In this document: one piece after another, positions 5,988 through 13,410 of the stretch
Layout of the letters: the number at the start of each line of letters is the position of its first letter
How positions within the stretch are numbered: position 1 is the stretch's first letter
Origin: Paucihalobacter sp036825875
GTDB lineage: Bacteria > Bacteroidota > Bacteroidia > Flavobacteriales > Flavobacteriaceae
Direction of reading: 5' to 3'
Length of the DNA stretch: 15,424 nt
Assembly (NCBI RefSeq): GCF_036825875.1
Contig: NZ_DAISXK010000057.1
Location: 1 to 15,424, forward strand
Notes under the pieces: generated by a model
What the model saw: the letters and a program-made list of their open reading frames with translations, nothing else
What the model was told of the DNA's origin: nothing
Databases searched by the model: none
Made by a program: the position numbers and the translations under genes

Positions 5988-8381
5988 ATGTTTAAACTTC
6001 TTACCACAAAATTCTGGGAAGTAATTGCAAGACTTATTCTGCGCAACAAAATCGCTATACTAATAGGAATTATTTTAGCAACCATATTTTTTAGTGGCCA
6101 ATGGACCAATATGCGATTTACGCACACCGAAGCCAATTTACTACCCGATGAGCATGAAATAAATATTGTATATAACAATTTTCTTGAGATTTTTGGCGAA
6201 GAAGGTAATCTTATCGTTTTAGGAGTTAAAGATAGTTCATTATTTACGGTTGAAAAATTAAATGCTTGGAATCAATTATCAGAAGATTTCAAAGTCTTCA
6301 GCCAAGTTGAAACCGTTGTTTCTATTAAAGACTTACAACAACTATCAAAAAATACCAGTCTCGAGAAATTCGATTTAATTCCTTTTGTGCCAGATTCATT
6401 AACAACGCAGCCTCAAGTTGAAGCACTTCAAAAAACACTATTTAACGATTTTCCATTTTACGATAATTTTCTATTTAACAGCGCAACTCAAACGGTAAGA
6501 ACGGCTATTTATCTAGATAAATCTATCGTAAACTCCTCTGAAAGAAAAGATTTCATCTTAGAAATATTAGAACCGAAGGTTATCGATTTTGAAGAAGCCA
6601 CCCAAATGGACGTTAGAATTTCTGGGATGCCTTACATCCGAACCTTAAATTCCCAAGTAATTGTGGAAGAAATTGGCGGTTTTATTGCACTGGCCTTATT
6701 AGTTACATCCATTATTTTCTTTCTGTTTTTTCGGTCGTTTAGAGCTACGCTTATTTCGTTAGTTGTTGTTTGTATCGGTGTAATGTGGACATTTGGAATC
6801 ATAGGCTTACTCAATTATGAAATCACCGTTTTAACAGCTTTAATTCCGCCGCTAATCATCGTTATAGGAATTCCCAATTGCATTTTCCTAATCAATAAAT
6901 ACCAACGTGAAGTTAATCTTCACGGCAATAAGGTAAAATCTCTACAACGGGTTATAACCAAGGTTGGAAATGCAACCCTTATGACTAACGTTACAACGGC
7001 GTCAGGTTTTGCAACATTTATGCTTACACAAAGCCAATTGCTTAAGGAATTTGGATTGGTAGCATCGCTCAGTATTTTATCCATTTTCATTTTGTGTTTG
7101 CTAGTAATTCCTATTATTTATACCTTTTTACCATTCCCCAAAGACAGGCATCTTGAACATTTAAACAAACGATGGATTGGCGGTTTCGTCAACTGGATGG
7201 AGCGTATGGTAAAAGAGCGTCGCGTCACCATTTATGCCACCGCAATAGTATTATTGATGGCAAGTATTGTTGGAATTTTTCAAATAAAAATTTCTGGAAG
7301 TCTTATAGAAGACATGCCAAAAGAAAAACAATTTTTTAAAGATATTCGCTTTTTTGAAGAAGAGTTCGACGGCATCATGCCACTAGAAATCATGGTGGAT
7401 ACCAAGCGTAAAAAAGGTGTCATGAAATTGAGTACGCTAAAACGAATTGATGAGTTAGAAACAATCATTAGTGAAATTCCTGAATTATCCCGACCCATTT
7501 CAGTAGTTAGCCTAGTGAAATATTCTAAGCAGGCGTATTACAACGGCAATCCAAAATATTACCAGTTACCGACGTCTCAAGAGAATAATTTCATTTTATC
7601 CTATGCCAAAAATTCATCTTCAGATGTAGATTTATTAAAAAACTTTGTAGATTCAACTGGGCAATATGCGCGCGTCACAACTTTTATGAAAGACACGCCA
7701 ACAGACCGAATGCAGCGAATTGAAGAAGAACTAAGCGAAGAAATCGCCAAGATTTTCCCAGAAGAAAACTATACGGTTACACTAACTGGCAAAGCTCACG
7801 TGTTTCAAAAAGGCACTAGATATTTGGTAAATAATTTAATCATTTCGCTGTCTTTAGCTATTTTTCTTATTGCCTTATTTATGGCATATATGTTCCGTTC
7901 GTTAAGAATGATTGTAGTCTCGTTAATTCCAAACTTATTACCGCTTTTAATTACTGCTGGACTCATGGGTTATATTGGCGTACCAATCAAACCTTCAACT
8001 ATATTAGTGTTTAGTATTGCCTTTGGTATTTCGGTAGATGATACCATTCACTTTTTAGCCAAATACAGGCAAGAATTAATTGTGAATCACTGGAAAATCA
8101 GAAAATCCGTTTATGCAGCATTACGAGAAACTGGTGTGAGTATGTTTTACACTTCCATTGTGTTATTTTTTGGGTTTTCAGTATTTACCATTTCCAGTTT
8201 TGGAGGCACAGTGGCTTTAGGTGGATTAGTTTCTGCAACATTGTTATTTGCTATGTTATCCAATCTTTTGCTATTGCCATCGTTATTACTTTCATTAGAG
8301 CGAAGTATTGCCAATAAAGAAGTTTTAAAGGAACCAGCCATCAATATCATTCCTGAAGAAGACGAAAAAGAAACGTTTTAA
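5988..8381 (+). CDS. MMPL/RND-superfamily transporter (predicted exporter)
   Basis: This is a large inner-membrane protein of the RND superfamily, MMPL branch, probably proton-driven and moving a lipid or hydrophobic substrate. The 797 aa have the typical duplicated plan: TM1 at about 21-37, a periplasmic domain (about 40-225), five helices (about 228-382), then a repeat with TM7 at about 413-430, a second periplasmic domain (about 435-608) and five helices (about 612-770). The second half carries FGISVDDTIHFLAKYRQE (679-695) with the acidic pair D684/D685 expected of the proton relay helix. The equivalent place in the first half reads GIPNCIFLINKYQRE (294-308), with no Asp, so the halves are asymmetric. 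Two 'LFFRSFRA/MFRSLR' segments after each first bundle helix support the duplication. No periplasmic adaptor or TolC gene is nearby, so it is unlike AcrB-type pumps. Substrate unknown. Confidence 0.88.
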   Translation: MFKLLTTKFWEVIARLILRNKIAILIGIILATIFFSGQWTNMRFTHTEANLLPDEHEINIVYNNFLEIFGEEGNLIVLGVKDSSLFTVEKLNAWNQLSEDFKVFSQVETVVSIKDLQQLSKNTSLEKFDLIPFVPDSLTTQPQVEALQKTLFNDFPFYDNFLFNSATQTVRTAIYLDKSIVNSSERKDFILEILEPKVIDFEEATQMDVRISGMPYIRTLNSQVIVEEIGGFIALALLVTSIIFFLFFRSFRATLISLVVVCIGVMWTFGIIGLLNYEITVLTALIPPLIIVIGIPNCIFLINKYQREVNLHGNKVKSLQRVITKVGNATLMTNVTTASGFATFMLTQSQLLKEFGLVASLSILSIFILCLLVIPIIYTFLPFPKDRHLEHLNKRWIGGFVNWMERMVKERRVTIYATAIVLLMASIVGIFQIKISGSLIEDMPKEKQFFKDIRFFEEEFDGIMPLEIMVDTKRKKGVMKLSTLKRIDELETIISEIPELSRPISVVSLVKYSKQAYYNGNPKYYQLPTSQENNFILSYAKNSSSDVDLLKNFVDSTGQYARVTTFMKDTPTDRMQRIEEELSEEIAKIFPEENYTVTLTGKAHVFQKGTRYLVNNLIISLSLAIFLIALFMAYMFRSLRMIVVSLIPNLLPLLITAGLMGYIGVPIKPSTILVFSIAFGISVDDTIHFLAKYRQELIVNHWKIRKSVYAALRETGVSMFYTSIVLFFGFSVFTISSFGGTVALGGLVSATLLFAMLSNLLLLPSLLLSLERSIANKEVLKEPAINIIPEEDEKETF

Positions 8382-8397
8382 AAACCTAATAAAAATT

Positions 8398-8405
8398 TAT
8401 ATTTG
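8398..8405 (+). promoter_or_regulatory. Candidate Bacteroidetes -7 box of asnS
   Basis: TATATTTG fits TAnnTTTG exactly and lies 17 bases before the asnS ATG, in the 41-base gap after the RND gene. No clear TTG is present at -33. Confidence 0.5.
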
Positions 8406-8422
8406 CACCTAAAATTAAAAGC

Positions 8423-9856
8423 ATGACAAAAAATACGGTTGCCAACTTATTAGCCAAAGATGCTGTTTTGCAAGATGTAGAATTGAAAGGTTGGGTAAGG
8501 ACATTTAGAGCCAATAGATTTATAGCGCTTAACGATGGTTCTACAATCAACAATATACAATGTGTTGTAGATTTTGAGAAGTTTGACGAAAACTTGTTAA
8601 AGCGTGTAACCACTGGTGCTGCTATTCATATAAAAGGAACTTTAATTGAAAGTCAAGGAAAAGGTCAAAGTGTTGAAATTCAAGTATCTTATTTGAATAT
8701 TTTAGGCGAATCTGATCCTGAAACCTATCCTATTCAACCTAAAAAACACTCGTTTGAATTTTTAAGAGAAAATGCTCATTTAAGAACCCGTACCAGTACT
8801 TTTAGTGCCGTGATGCGCTTGCGTTCTTCGTTATCTTTTGCTATTCATAAATATTTTAACGACAACGGTTTTTACAATATGCATACGCCTATTATTACTG
8901 GTAGCGATGCCGAAGGTGCAGGAGAAATGTTTAGAGTAAGTGCTTTAGATCCCAAAAATCCACCATTAAATGATGATGGAACGATAAATTATAAAGAAGA
9001 TTTCTTCGGAAAAGAAACCAACCTAACAGTTTCTGGCCAATTAGAAGCCGAAACCTACGCCATGTCCTTAGGAAAAGTGTACACGTTTGGACCAACCTTT
9101 AGGGCTGAAAACTCAAATACATCTAGACATTTAGCCGAATTCTGGATGATAGAGCCTGAAGTTGCCTTTATGGAATTAGATGGTAACATGGATTTAGCCG
9201 AGGATTTTATGAAATCTGTTTTAAACTACGTTTTAGAACACAACCTTGACGACTTAAAGTTTTTAGAGCAACGACTACTTGACGAGGACAAGGCCAACCC
9301 ACAAGCCGAGCGCAGTGATATGGCACTAATTGAAAAATTAAAATTCGTAGTAGATAATAATTTTAAACGCGTTACTTATACCGAGGCTATAGACATTTTA
9401 CGCGATTCTAAACCTAATAAGAAAAAGCAGTTTAAATACCTAATCAACGATTGGGGTGCCGATTTACAAAGTGAACACGAGCGATTTTTAGTTGAAAAAC
9501 ACTTTAAATGTCCAGTGATTTTATTTGATTATCCTGCCAATATTAAGGCGTTTTACATGCGTTTAAATGAAGACGGTAAAACAGTTAGAGCCATGGATAT
9601 TTTATTTCCTGGAATTGGCGAAATAGTAGGTGGCTCCCAACGTGAAGAACGTTTAGAAGTATTGCGCGAAAAAATGGCTGCACTCGATATTCCAGAAGAA
9701 GAATTGTGGTGGTATTTAGATTTGAGAAAATATGGGACAGCGGTGCATTCTGGGTTTGGTTTAGGGTTTGAACGGTTGGTGATGTTTGCCACAGGAATGG
9801 GAAATATTCGAGACGTAATTCCTTATCCTAGAACACCTCAAAATGCAGAGTTCTAA
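8423..9856 (+). CDS. asnS: Asparaginyl-tRNA synthetase
   Basis: This cytoplasmic class II aminoacyl-tRNA synthetase charges tRNA-Asn with asparagine using ATP. The 477-aa product has an N-terminal OB-fold anticodon-binding domain (about 17-105, with ELKGWVRTFRANRFIALNDGS) and a class IIb catalytic core. Motif 2 is FRAENSNTSRHLAEFWMIEPE (227-246), and motif 3 is GFGLGFERLVMF (444-455). TGSDAEGAGEMF (159-170) and LTVSGQLEAE (201-210) are typical of AsnRS rather than AspRS, as is the ending VIPYPRTPQNAEF. Length is normal. Having its own AsnRS implies direct charging of Asn, without needing the amidotransferase route for this tRNA. It is followed by rpoN after 182 bases, an order I associate with Bacteroidetes genomes. 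Confidence 0.97.
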   Translation: MTKNTVANLLAKDAVLQDVELKGWVRTFRANRFIALNDGSTINNIQCVVDFEKFDENLLKRVTTGAAIHIKGTLIESQGKGQSVEIQVSYLNILGESDPETYPIQPKKHSFEFLRENAHLRTRTSTFSAVMRLRSSLSFAIHKYFNDNGFYNMHTPIITGSDAEGAGEMFRVSALDPKNPPLNDDGTINYKEDFFGKETNLTVSGQLEAETYAMSLGKVYTFGPTFRAENSNTSRHLAEFWMIEPEVAFMELDGNMDLAEDFMKSVLNYVLEHNLDDLKFLEQRLLDEDKANPQAERSDMALIEKLKFVVDNNFKRVTYTEAIDILRDSKPNKKKQFKYLINDWGADLQSEHERFLVEKHFKCPVILFDYPANIKAFYMRLNEDGKTVRAMDILFPGIGEIVGGSQREERLEVLREKMAALDIPEEELWWYLDLRKYGTAVHSGFGLGFERLVMFATGMGNIRDVIPYPRTPQNAEF

Positions 9857-9903
9857 AAAATTATTTGAACATTTTTTTTAAGGATTCATATTTTACTATT
9901 CCG

Positions 9904-9936
9904 TTGATTTCTTAATTTGTATTCAAGTTAGTTTTA
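9904..9936 (+). promoter_or_regulatory. Weak candidate rpoN promoter
   Basis: TTG (9904-9906), 22 bases, then TAGTTTTA (9929-9936), which has one mismatch to TAnnTTTG. If used, it would give rpoN a leader of roughly 95 bases containing the hairpins at 9943-10008. Low confidence. Confidence 0.25.
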
Positions 9937-9942
9937 TGCAGA

Positions 9943-10008
9943 TTTTCAAAGGCCCATTTTGGGCTTTCAAAAAACAGTCTAATCCATAAGCTAGATATAG
10001 ATTGTTTT
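9943..10008 (+). promoter_or_regulatory. Two competing hairpins between asnS and rpoN
   Basis: Hairpin 1 is imperfect: core GCCCA-TTT-TGGGC (9952-9964) extended by AAA/TTT and TTTT/AAAA with a bulge and a C-C mismatch (9943-9972 or so). Hairpin 2 pairs AAAACAGTCTA (9971-9981) with TAGATTGTTTT (9998-10008), 11 pairs including one G-U, followed by a T-rich tract to 10018. Their feet share the A run near 9971-9974. Either could be the asnS terminator or part of an rpoN leader; the sequence does not decide. Confidence 0.4.
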
Positions 10009-10038
10009 CCTTATTTTTAAGTGTCATAATTCACATCA

Positions 10039-11502
10039 ATGTTAAAGCAGTATTTACAATTAAAATTATCGCAAAAACTTTCGCCACAACAAATTCAATT
10101 AATGAAATTGATACAGTTGCCTACGCAAGCTTTTGAGCAACGTTTGAAGCAAGAGTTAGAAGAAAATCCTGCCTTAGAAAGTGGAAAAGAAAATGACGAA
10201 TACGAAGACGGCTACGACGAATACGACAACACAAAAGACGAATATGATGACAGTGAGGCTATTGGTGCTGACGAAATAAATGTAGATGAATATTTAAGCG
10301 ATGATGAAATTCCTGATTATCGAACGCAAGCTAATAATTACAGCGCCGATGACGAAGCGAAAACTATGCCTTATGCTGCAGGAACTTCGTTTACACAACA
10401 TTTAATTTCACAATTAAACACCTTTAGACTCACCGAAACCGAGCAAGATATTGCAGAATTTCTCGTAGGAAGTGTAGACGACAGTGGCTATATAAGACGC
10501 GAACTAACTGACATTACAGACGATCTGGCCTTTACACAGAACGTATTCACAACTGTAGAGGAAATAGAAAAAGTACTTAAAATTGTACACGATTTAGAAC
10601 CCGCAGGAGTTGGCGCCAGAAATTTACAGGAATGCTTAAGTATCCAACTTCATCGGAAGGATAAAACTCCAGCAACTGACCTTGCCATATCTATTATTGA
10701 TCATGGCTTTGAGCAATTTAGTAAAAAACACTACAAAAAACTCATTCAAAAATTTGGAATTACGGAGGCGGAACTCAAATTGGCGATTGAGGAAATTGAA
10801 CGGCTTAATCCAAAACCTGGCGGCTCATATGCAGGTAATAATAAAATTGTAGAACATGTTGTTCCTGATTTTGCCATTAGAATTGTGGACGGCGAATTAG
10901 AACTCACCCTAAACGGCCGAAATGCACCCGAGTTACATGTTTCAAAAGAATACAGCAATATGCTAAATGCCTACAAAGAGTCTGTAAATAAATCTAAAGC
11001 TCAAAAAGATGCTGTATTATTTATTAAGCAGAAGCTAGATGCCGCTAAATGGTTTATTGAAGCCATCCAGCAACGCCAACAAACACTTTTTGTAACCATG
11101 AGTGCTATAATGCATTACCAACAGGAGTTTTTTTTAACGGGTGATGAGCGCAAATTAAAGCCGATGATTTTAAAAGATATTGCAGACGAAATTGAAATGG
11201 ATGTTTCAACCGTTTCACGCGTTGCAAATAGTAAATATGTAGATACGCCTTATGGTACAAAGTTAATCAAGGAATTCTTTTCTGAATCTATGAAAAACGA
11301 TCAAGGTGAAGATGTGTCTACTAAAGAAATAAAGAAAATTCTTGAAACTGTTATTGAAGAGGAAAACAAACGTAAGCCACTTACCGACGATAAATTAGCT
11401 CAAATACTTTTAGAAAAAGGTTATCCCATTGCCAGAAGAACCGTTGCTAAATATCGTGAACAATTAGATTTTCCAGTAGCACGCTTGCGTAAAAAGATAT
11501 GA
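10039..11502 (+). CDS. rpoN: RNA polymerase sigma-54 factor
   Basis: Sigma-54 directs RNA polymerase to -24/-12 promoters and needs an AAA+ activator to open them. The 487-aa product has all three regions. Region I at residues 1-47 is Gln/Leu-rich (LKLSQKLSPQQIQLMKLIQLP, 8-28, and ELEENPALE, 39-47). Region II is a strongly acidic linker (about 49-112) rich in Asp, Glu and Tyr. Region III contains the core-binding domain (about 113-310), the helix-turn-helix with MDVSTVSRVANSKYVDTPYG (387-406), and the RpoN box ARRTVAKYR (465-473), which reads the -24 element. It overlaps the next gene by 4 bp (ATGA), so translational coupling is likely. No activator gene is in the window. Confidence 0.97.
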   Translation: MLKQYLQLKLSQKLSPQQIQLMKLIQLPTQAFEQRLKQELEENPALESGKENDEYEDGYDEYDNTKDEYDDSEAIGADEINVDEYLSDDEIPDYRTQANNYSADDEAKTMPYAAGTSFTQHLISQLNTFRLTETEQDIAEFLVGSVDDSGYIRRELTDITDDLAFTQNVFTTVEEIEKVLKIVHDLEPAGVGARNLQECLSIQLHRKDKTPATDLAISIIDHGFEQFSKKHYKKLIQKFGITEAELKLAIEEIERLNPKPGGSYAGNNKIVEHVVPDFAIRIVDGELELTLNGRNAPELHVSKEYSNMLNAYKESVNKSKAQKDAVLFIKQKLDAAKWFIEAIQQRQQTLFVTMSAIMHYQQEFFLTGDERKLKPMILKDIADEIEMDVSTVSRVANSKYVDTPYGTKLIKEFFSESMKNDQGEDVSTKEIKKILETVIEEENKRKPLTDDKLAQILLEKGYPIARRTVAKYREQLDFPVARLRKKI

Positions 11503-12107
11503 GTGATTTCCTGTTAAAAAGTATATCATTTGTTTTTCACCCGTTAATTATGCCATTGTTAGGGGTGGTTTTTTATTTTTCTAAAACACCGCGCTTTATT
11601 CCTGACCCTATTGTAAAAGGTAAAGTTTTTTCAATTGTTATTCTTACCGTTATATTGCCGCTGTTGCTGTTTTATCTTTTAAAAACGCTTAACAAAGTTA
11701 ATTCTATATATTTAAAAACCACCAAAGAACGAATTCTTCCACTGCTCCTTAATTGCGGAATTGTGTTGGTTATACTATTAAGAGTTTTTCCTTATTTTGA
11801 AATTTTAGAACTGTACTACTTTTTTGTAGGGATACTTTGTTCCACACTGGCTTGCCTTATTTTAGCGATATTGAAAGTAAAAGCCAGTATTCATATGATT
11901 GCCGCATCAGGCTTTTTTATGTTCGCTATTGCCGTTGGTATACATTTTAAAATTAATATTAATGGAACGATAGCGCTTACAACCATCATTTTAGGCGCGA
12001 TTGCAACCTCAAGATTACATTTGAAGGCACACGACGGCGCTGAACTCCTCATCGGTATGTTTTTGGGGATAATGCCTCAAGTAATTTTACTTAACTATTG
12101 GTTATAG
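11499..12107 (+). CDS. Small polytopic membrane protein with PAP2-phosphatase-like motifs
   Basis: A 202-aa inner-membrane protein with about six hydrophobic helices (near 8-27, 43-62, 79-96, 103-125, 129-149 and 155-170, with a last one near 182-199). Three spaced motifs recall the PAP2 acid phosphatase superfamily: KTTKERILP (73-81) for KX6RP, KASIHMIAASG (128-138) for the PSGH region with Ser130 and His132, and SRLHLKAHDGAE (171-182) for SRX5HX3D, with Glu182 in the place of Asp. If active it would dephosphorylate a lipid phosphate or pyrophosphate at the membrane. Motifs 1 and 2 are degenerate, so catalysis is uncertain. It starts within the rpoN stop (ATGA overlap) and converges with the PorT-like gene, overlapping it by 6 bp. 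Gene reality is well supported; the function is tentative. Confidence 0.8.
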   Translation: MSDFLLKSISFVFHPLIMPLLGVVFYFSKTPRFIPDPIVKGKVFSIVILTVILPLLLFYLLKTLNKVNSIYLKTTKERILPLLLNCGIVLVILLRVFPYFEILELYYFFVGILCSTLACLILAILKVKASIHMIAASGFFMFAIAVGIHFKININGTIALTTIILGAIATSRLHLKAHDGAELLIGMFLGIMPQVILLNYWL

Positions 12108-12806
12108 GATATAAGTGATTAAACCAATTTTAAGTGCCGATAGGTCAATACTTTCTCCATTTAAAGAGGTATCCTTAAAAATATTGTTTAGACTGTAGTA
12201 CACGTGAAAATTAAAAGTGGAATAACCAAAGCTTAAGGTTAATCCATATTGGAGCTTTTCAAAATTTTCGATGTTTTTGTTTTTTATGTCTCCCAAATTC
12301 CCTTCGTATTTGCTAGAATTAAAAAGTACATATCCAACTTTAACACCTGTATAAACACGCCAAAACTTATAGGATGAAGATGTTGAGGTACGCCACCTTA
12401 ACTCGAAAGGAACTTCCACCAAGTAGGTTGTAAACTTATTTTTAGTAAATGAAATAGTTTCTCCATCAATTAAATCAAAATTATCTGGACCAATATTACT
12501 ATTAATTAGAATGTTTTGGTTGTAAGAATTAGATGAGATTCCCAATCCTAAGCCTACTGAAAGATTGCGACGCTCATTAACCGGCATATCTCTTATAAAG
12601 CCCAGATGAAGTCCTGTTGGGAAACCCTTTTGTGTGACGTTTTCAGGCTTATTTGACAAAAAATTATAAGTCACTGATAAATAAAATTGATCTTCTCGAT
12701 ATTTATCATCAAGGTCAAGACTATCAATTTCAACTTGGGCATTCAATAAAGAAAAAAACGAAATAAAAACAACTAAACAACTGTGACGCGGATTTCTTAT
12801 ATTCAT
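12102..12806 (-). CDS. PorT-like outer-membrane beta-barrel protein
   Basis: A 234-aa predicted secreted barrel. Residues 1-24 are a signal peptide (hydrophobic core CLVVFISFFSLLNAQ). The mature part has repeated amphipathic strands with Gly and aromatic residues: FYLSVTYNF (42-50), GLHLGFIRDMP, LSVGLGLGIS, YLVEVPFELRW, VYTGVKVGYVLF, YGLTLSFGYSTFNFHVYYSLNNIF, and a strand-like C-terminus ALKIGLITYIL. This plan and size fit the small Bacteroidetes 'PorT family / outer membrane beta-barrel' proteins. True PorT/SprT is a type IX secretion component, but I cannot show that this is the orthologue. It lies downstream of the exb operon terminator on the same strand, so it is probably a separate transcript. 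No promoter is convincing; TACCTTTA (12844-12851, minus strand) has one mismatch to TAnnTTTG. Confidence 0.8.
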   Translation of the reverse strand: MNIRNPRHSCLVVFISFFSLLNAQVEIDSLDLDDKYREDQFYLSVTYNFLSNKPENVTQKGFPTGLHLGFIRDMPVNERRNLSVGLGLGISSNSYNQNILINSNIGPDNFDLIDGETISFTKNKFTTYLVEVPFELRWRTSTSSSYKFWRVYTGVKVGYVLFNSSKYEGNLGDIKNKNIENFEKLQYGLTLSFGYSTFNFHVYYSLNNIFKDTSLNGESIDLSALKIGLITYIL

Positions 12807-12865
12807 TTTTGTATGTAAATAAAGTAAACTTCTAACTCGTTTTTAAAGGTAATAAAAAACGGTAT

Positions 12866-12899
12866 AAAAAAAGCGCTGTGAAAATAACACAGCGCTTTT
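12866..12899 (-). terminator. Strong terminator of the exb operon
   Basis: Read on the minus strand, AAAAGCGCTGTG (12899-12888) pairs with CACAGCGCTTTT (12880-12869) as a perfect 12-pair stem with a 7-base loop, followed by T residues to 12866. It lies 28 bases after the short exbD stop. Confidence 0.92.
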
Positions 12900-12927
12900 C
12901 TAATAAATTAAGATTTCTTTTATTAAA

Positions 12928-13395
12928 CTATTCGTTCGGGTTTTTAACAGTAGTTACATACATAACTTTTAAAGCATTGATTTCTCTAAGCTCTTGTTTA
13001 ATATCAGATACCAAACCTGAGTTTGCTTCTTTATCAACTTTTAAAGCTACAACAAACTTATCTTGTAATTCTTCACGTAATGCAACACGTGCTTCAGTAA
13101 CGGCCAACTGCACGGCTTCTACTCCAACGAATGCATCATTTATTTGTATTCTCGCTTCAGTTCCAAATTTCTTAAACCCTTCACTTGGTCTACCCGCATA
13201 GATAAAAGTAGTACGATCTTTACTTAGCTTTTCAACTTGATCGGCATTTGGCAATTCGTTCTTTACCATCAGGGTATTATCACGCATAACCGTTGCAACC
13301 ATGAAGAAGAACAATAACATAAACACAATATCAGGCAAGGATGCCGTTGATATCGCAGGCATATCACCCTTCTTTTTATTTTTAAACTTTGACAT
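12928..13395 (-). CDS. exbD: ExbD/TolR-family protein (short paralogue)
   Basis: ExbD-type proteins sit beside an ExbB pentamer and convert proton flow into motion of TonB- or Tol-type partners. This 155-aa protein has the standard plan: a basic cytoplasmic N-terminus (MSKFKNKKKGDMP), one membrane helix (about 20-38, LPDIVFMLLFFFMV) with the essential-type Asp at position 22, and a periplasmic domain (about 40-155). It is the last gene of the operon, 15 bases after the longer exbD, and is closed by a strong terminator. Two different ExbD proteins encoded together suggest a mixed ExbD dimer or division of labour; that is inference. TolR is an alternative name in the same family. Confidence 0.92.
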   Translation of the reverse strand: MSKFKNKKKGDMPAISTASLPDIVFMLLFFFMVATVMRDNTLMVKNELPNADQVEKLSKDRTTFIYAGRPSEGFKKFGTEARIQINDAFVGVEAVQLAVTEARVALREELQDKFVVALKVDKEANSGLVSDIKQELREINALKVMYVTTVKNPNE

Positions 13396-13410
13396 AATTC
13401 TCGGTTTGTA

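Noticed and set aside
12102..12806. Naming the barrel gene porT/sprT, a type IX secretion component
   Set aside because: General barrel features and size fit the broad PorT-like family, but no motif tells the true secretion component from its many paralogues, and no gld/spr/por genes are adjacent.
12878..13201. Plus-strand frame opposite the short exbD
   Set aside because: It starts inside the terminator hairpin of the exb operon, and its Ser/Thr/Leu-rich translation mirrors the opposing exbD codons; it is a shadow.
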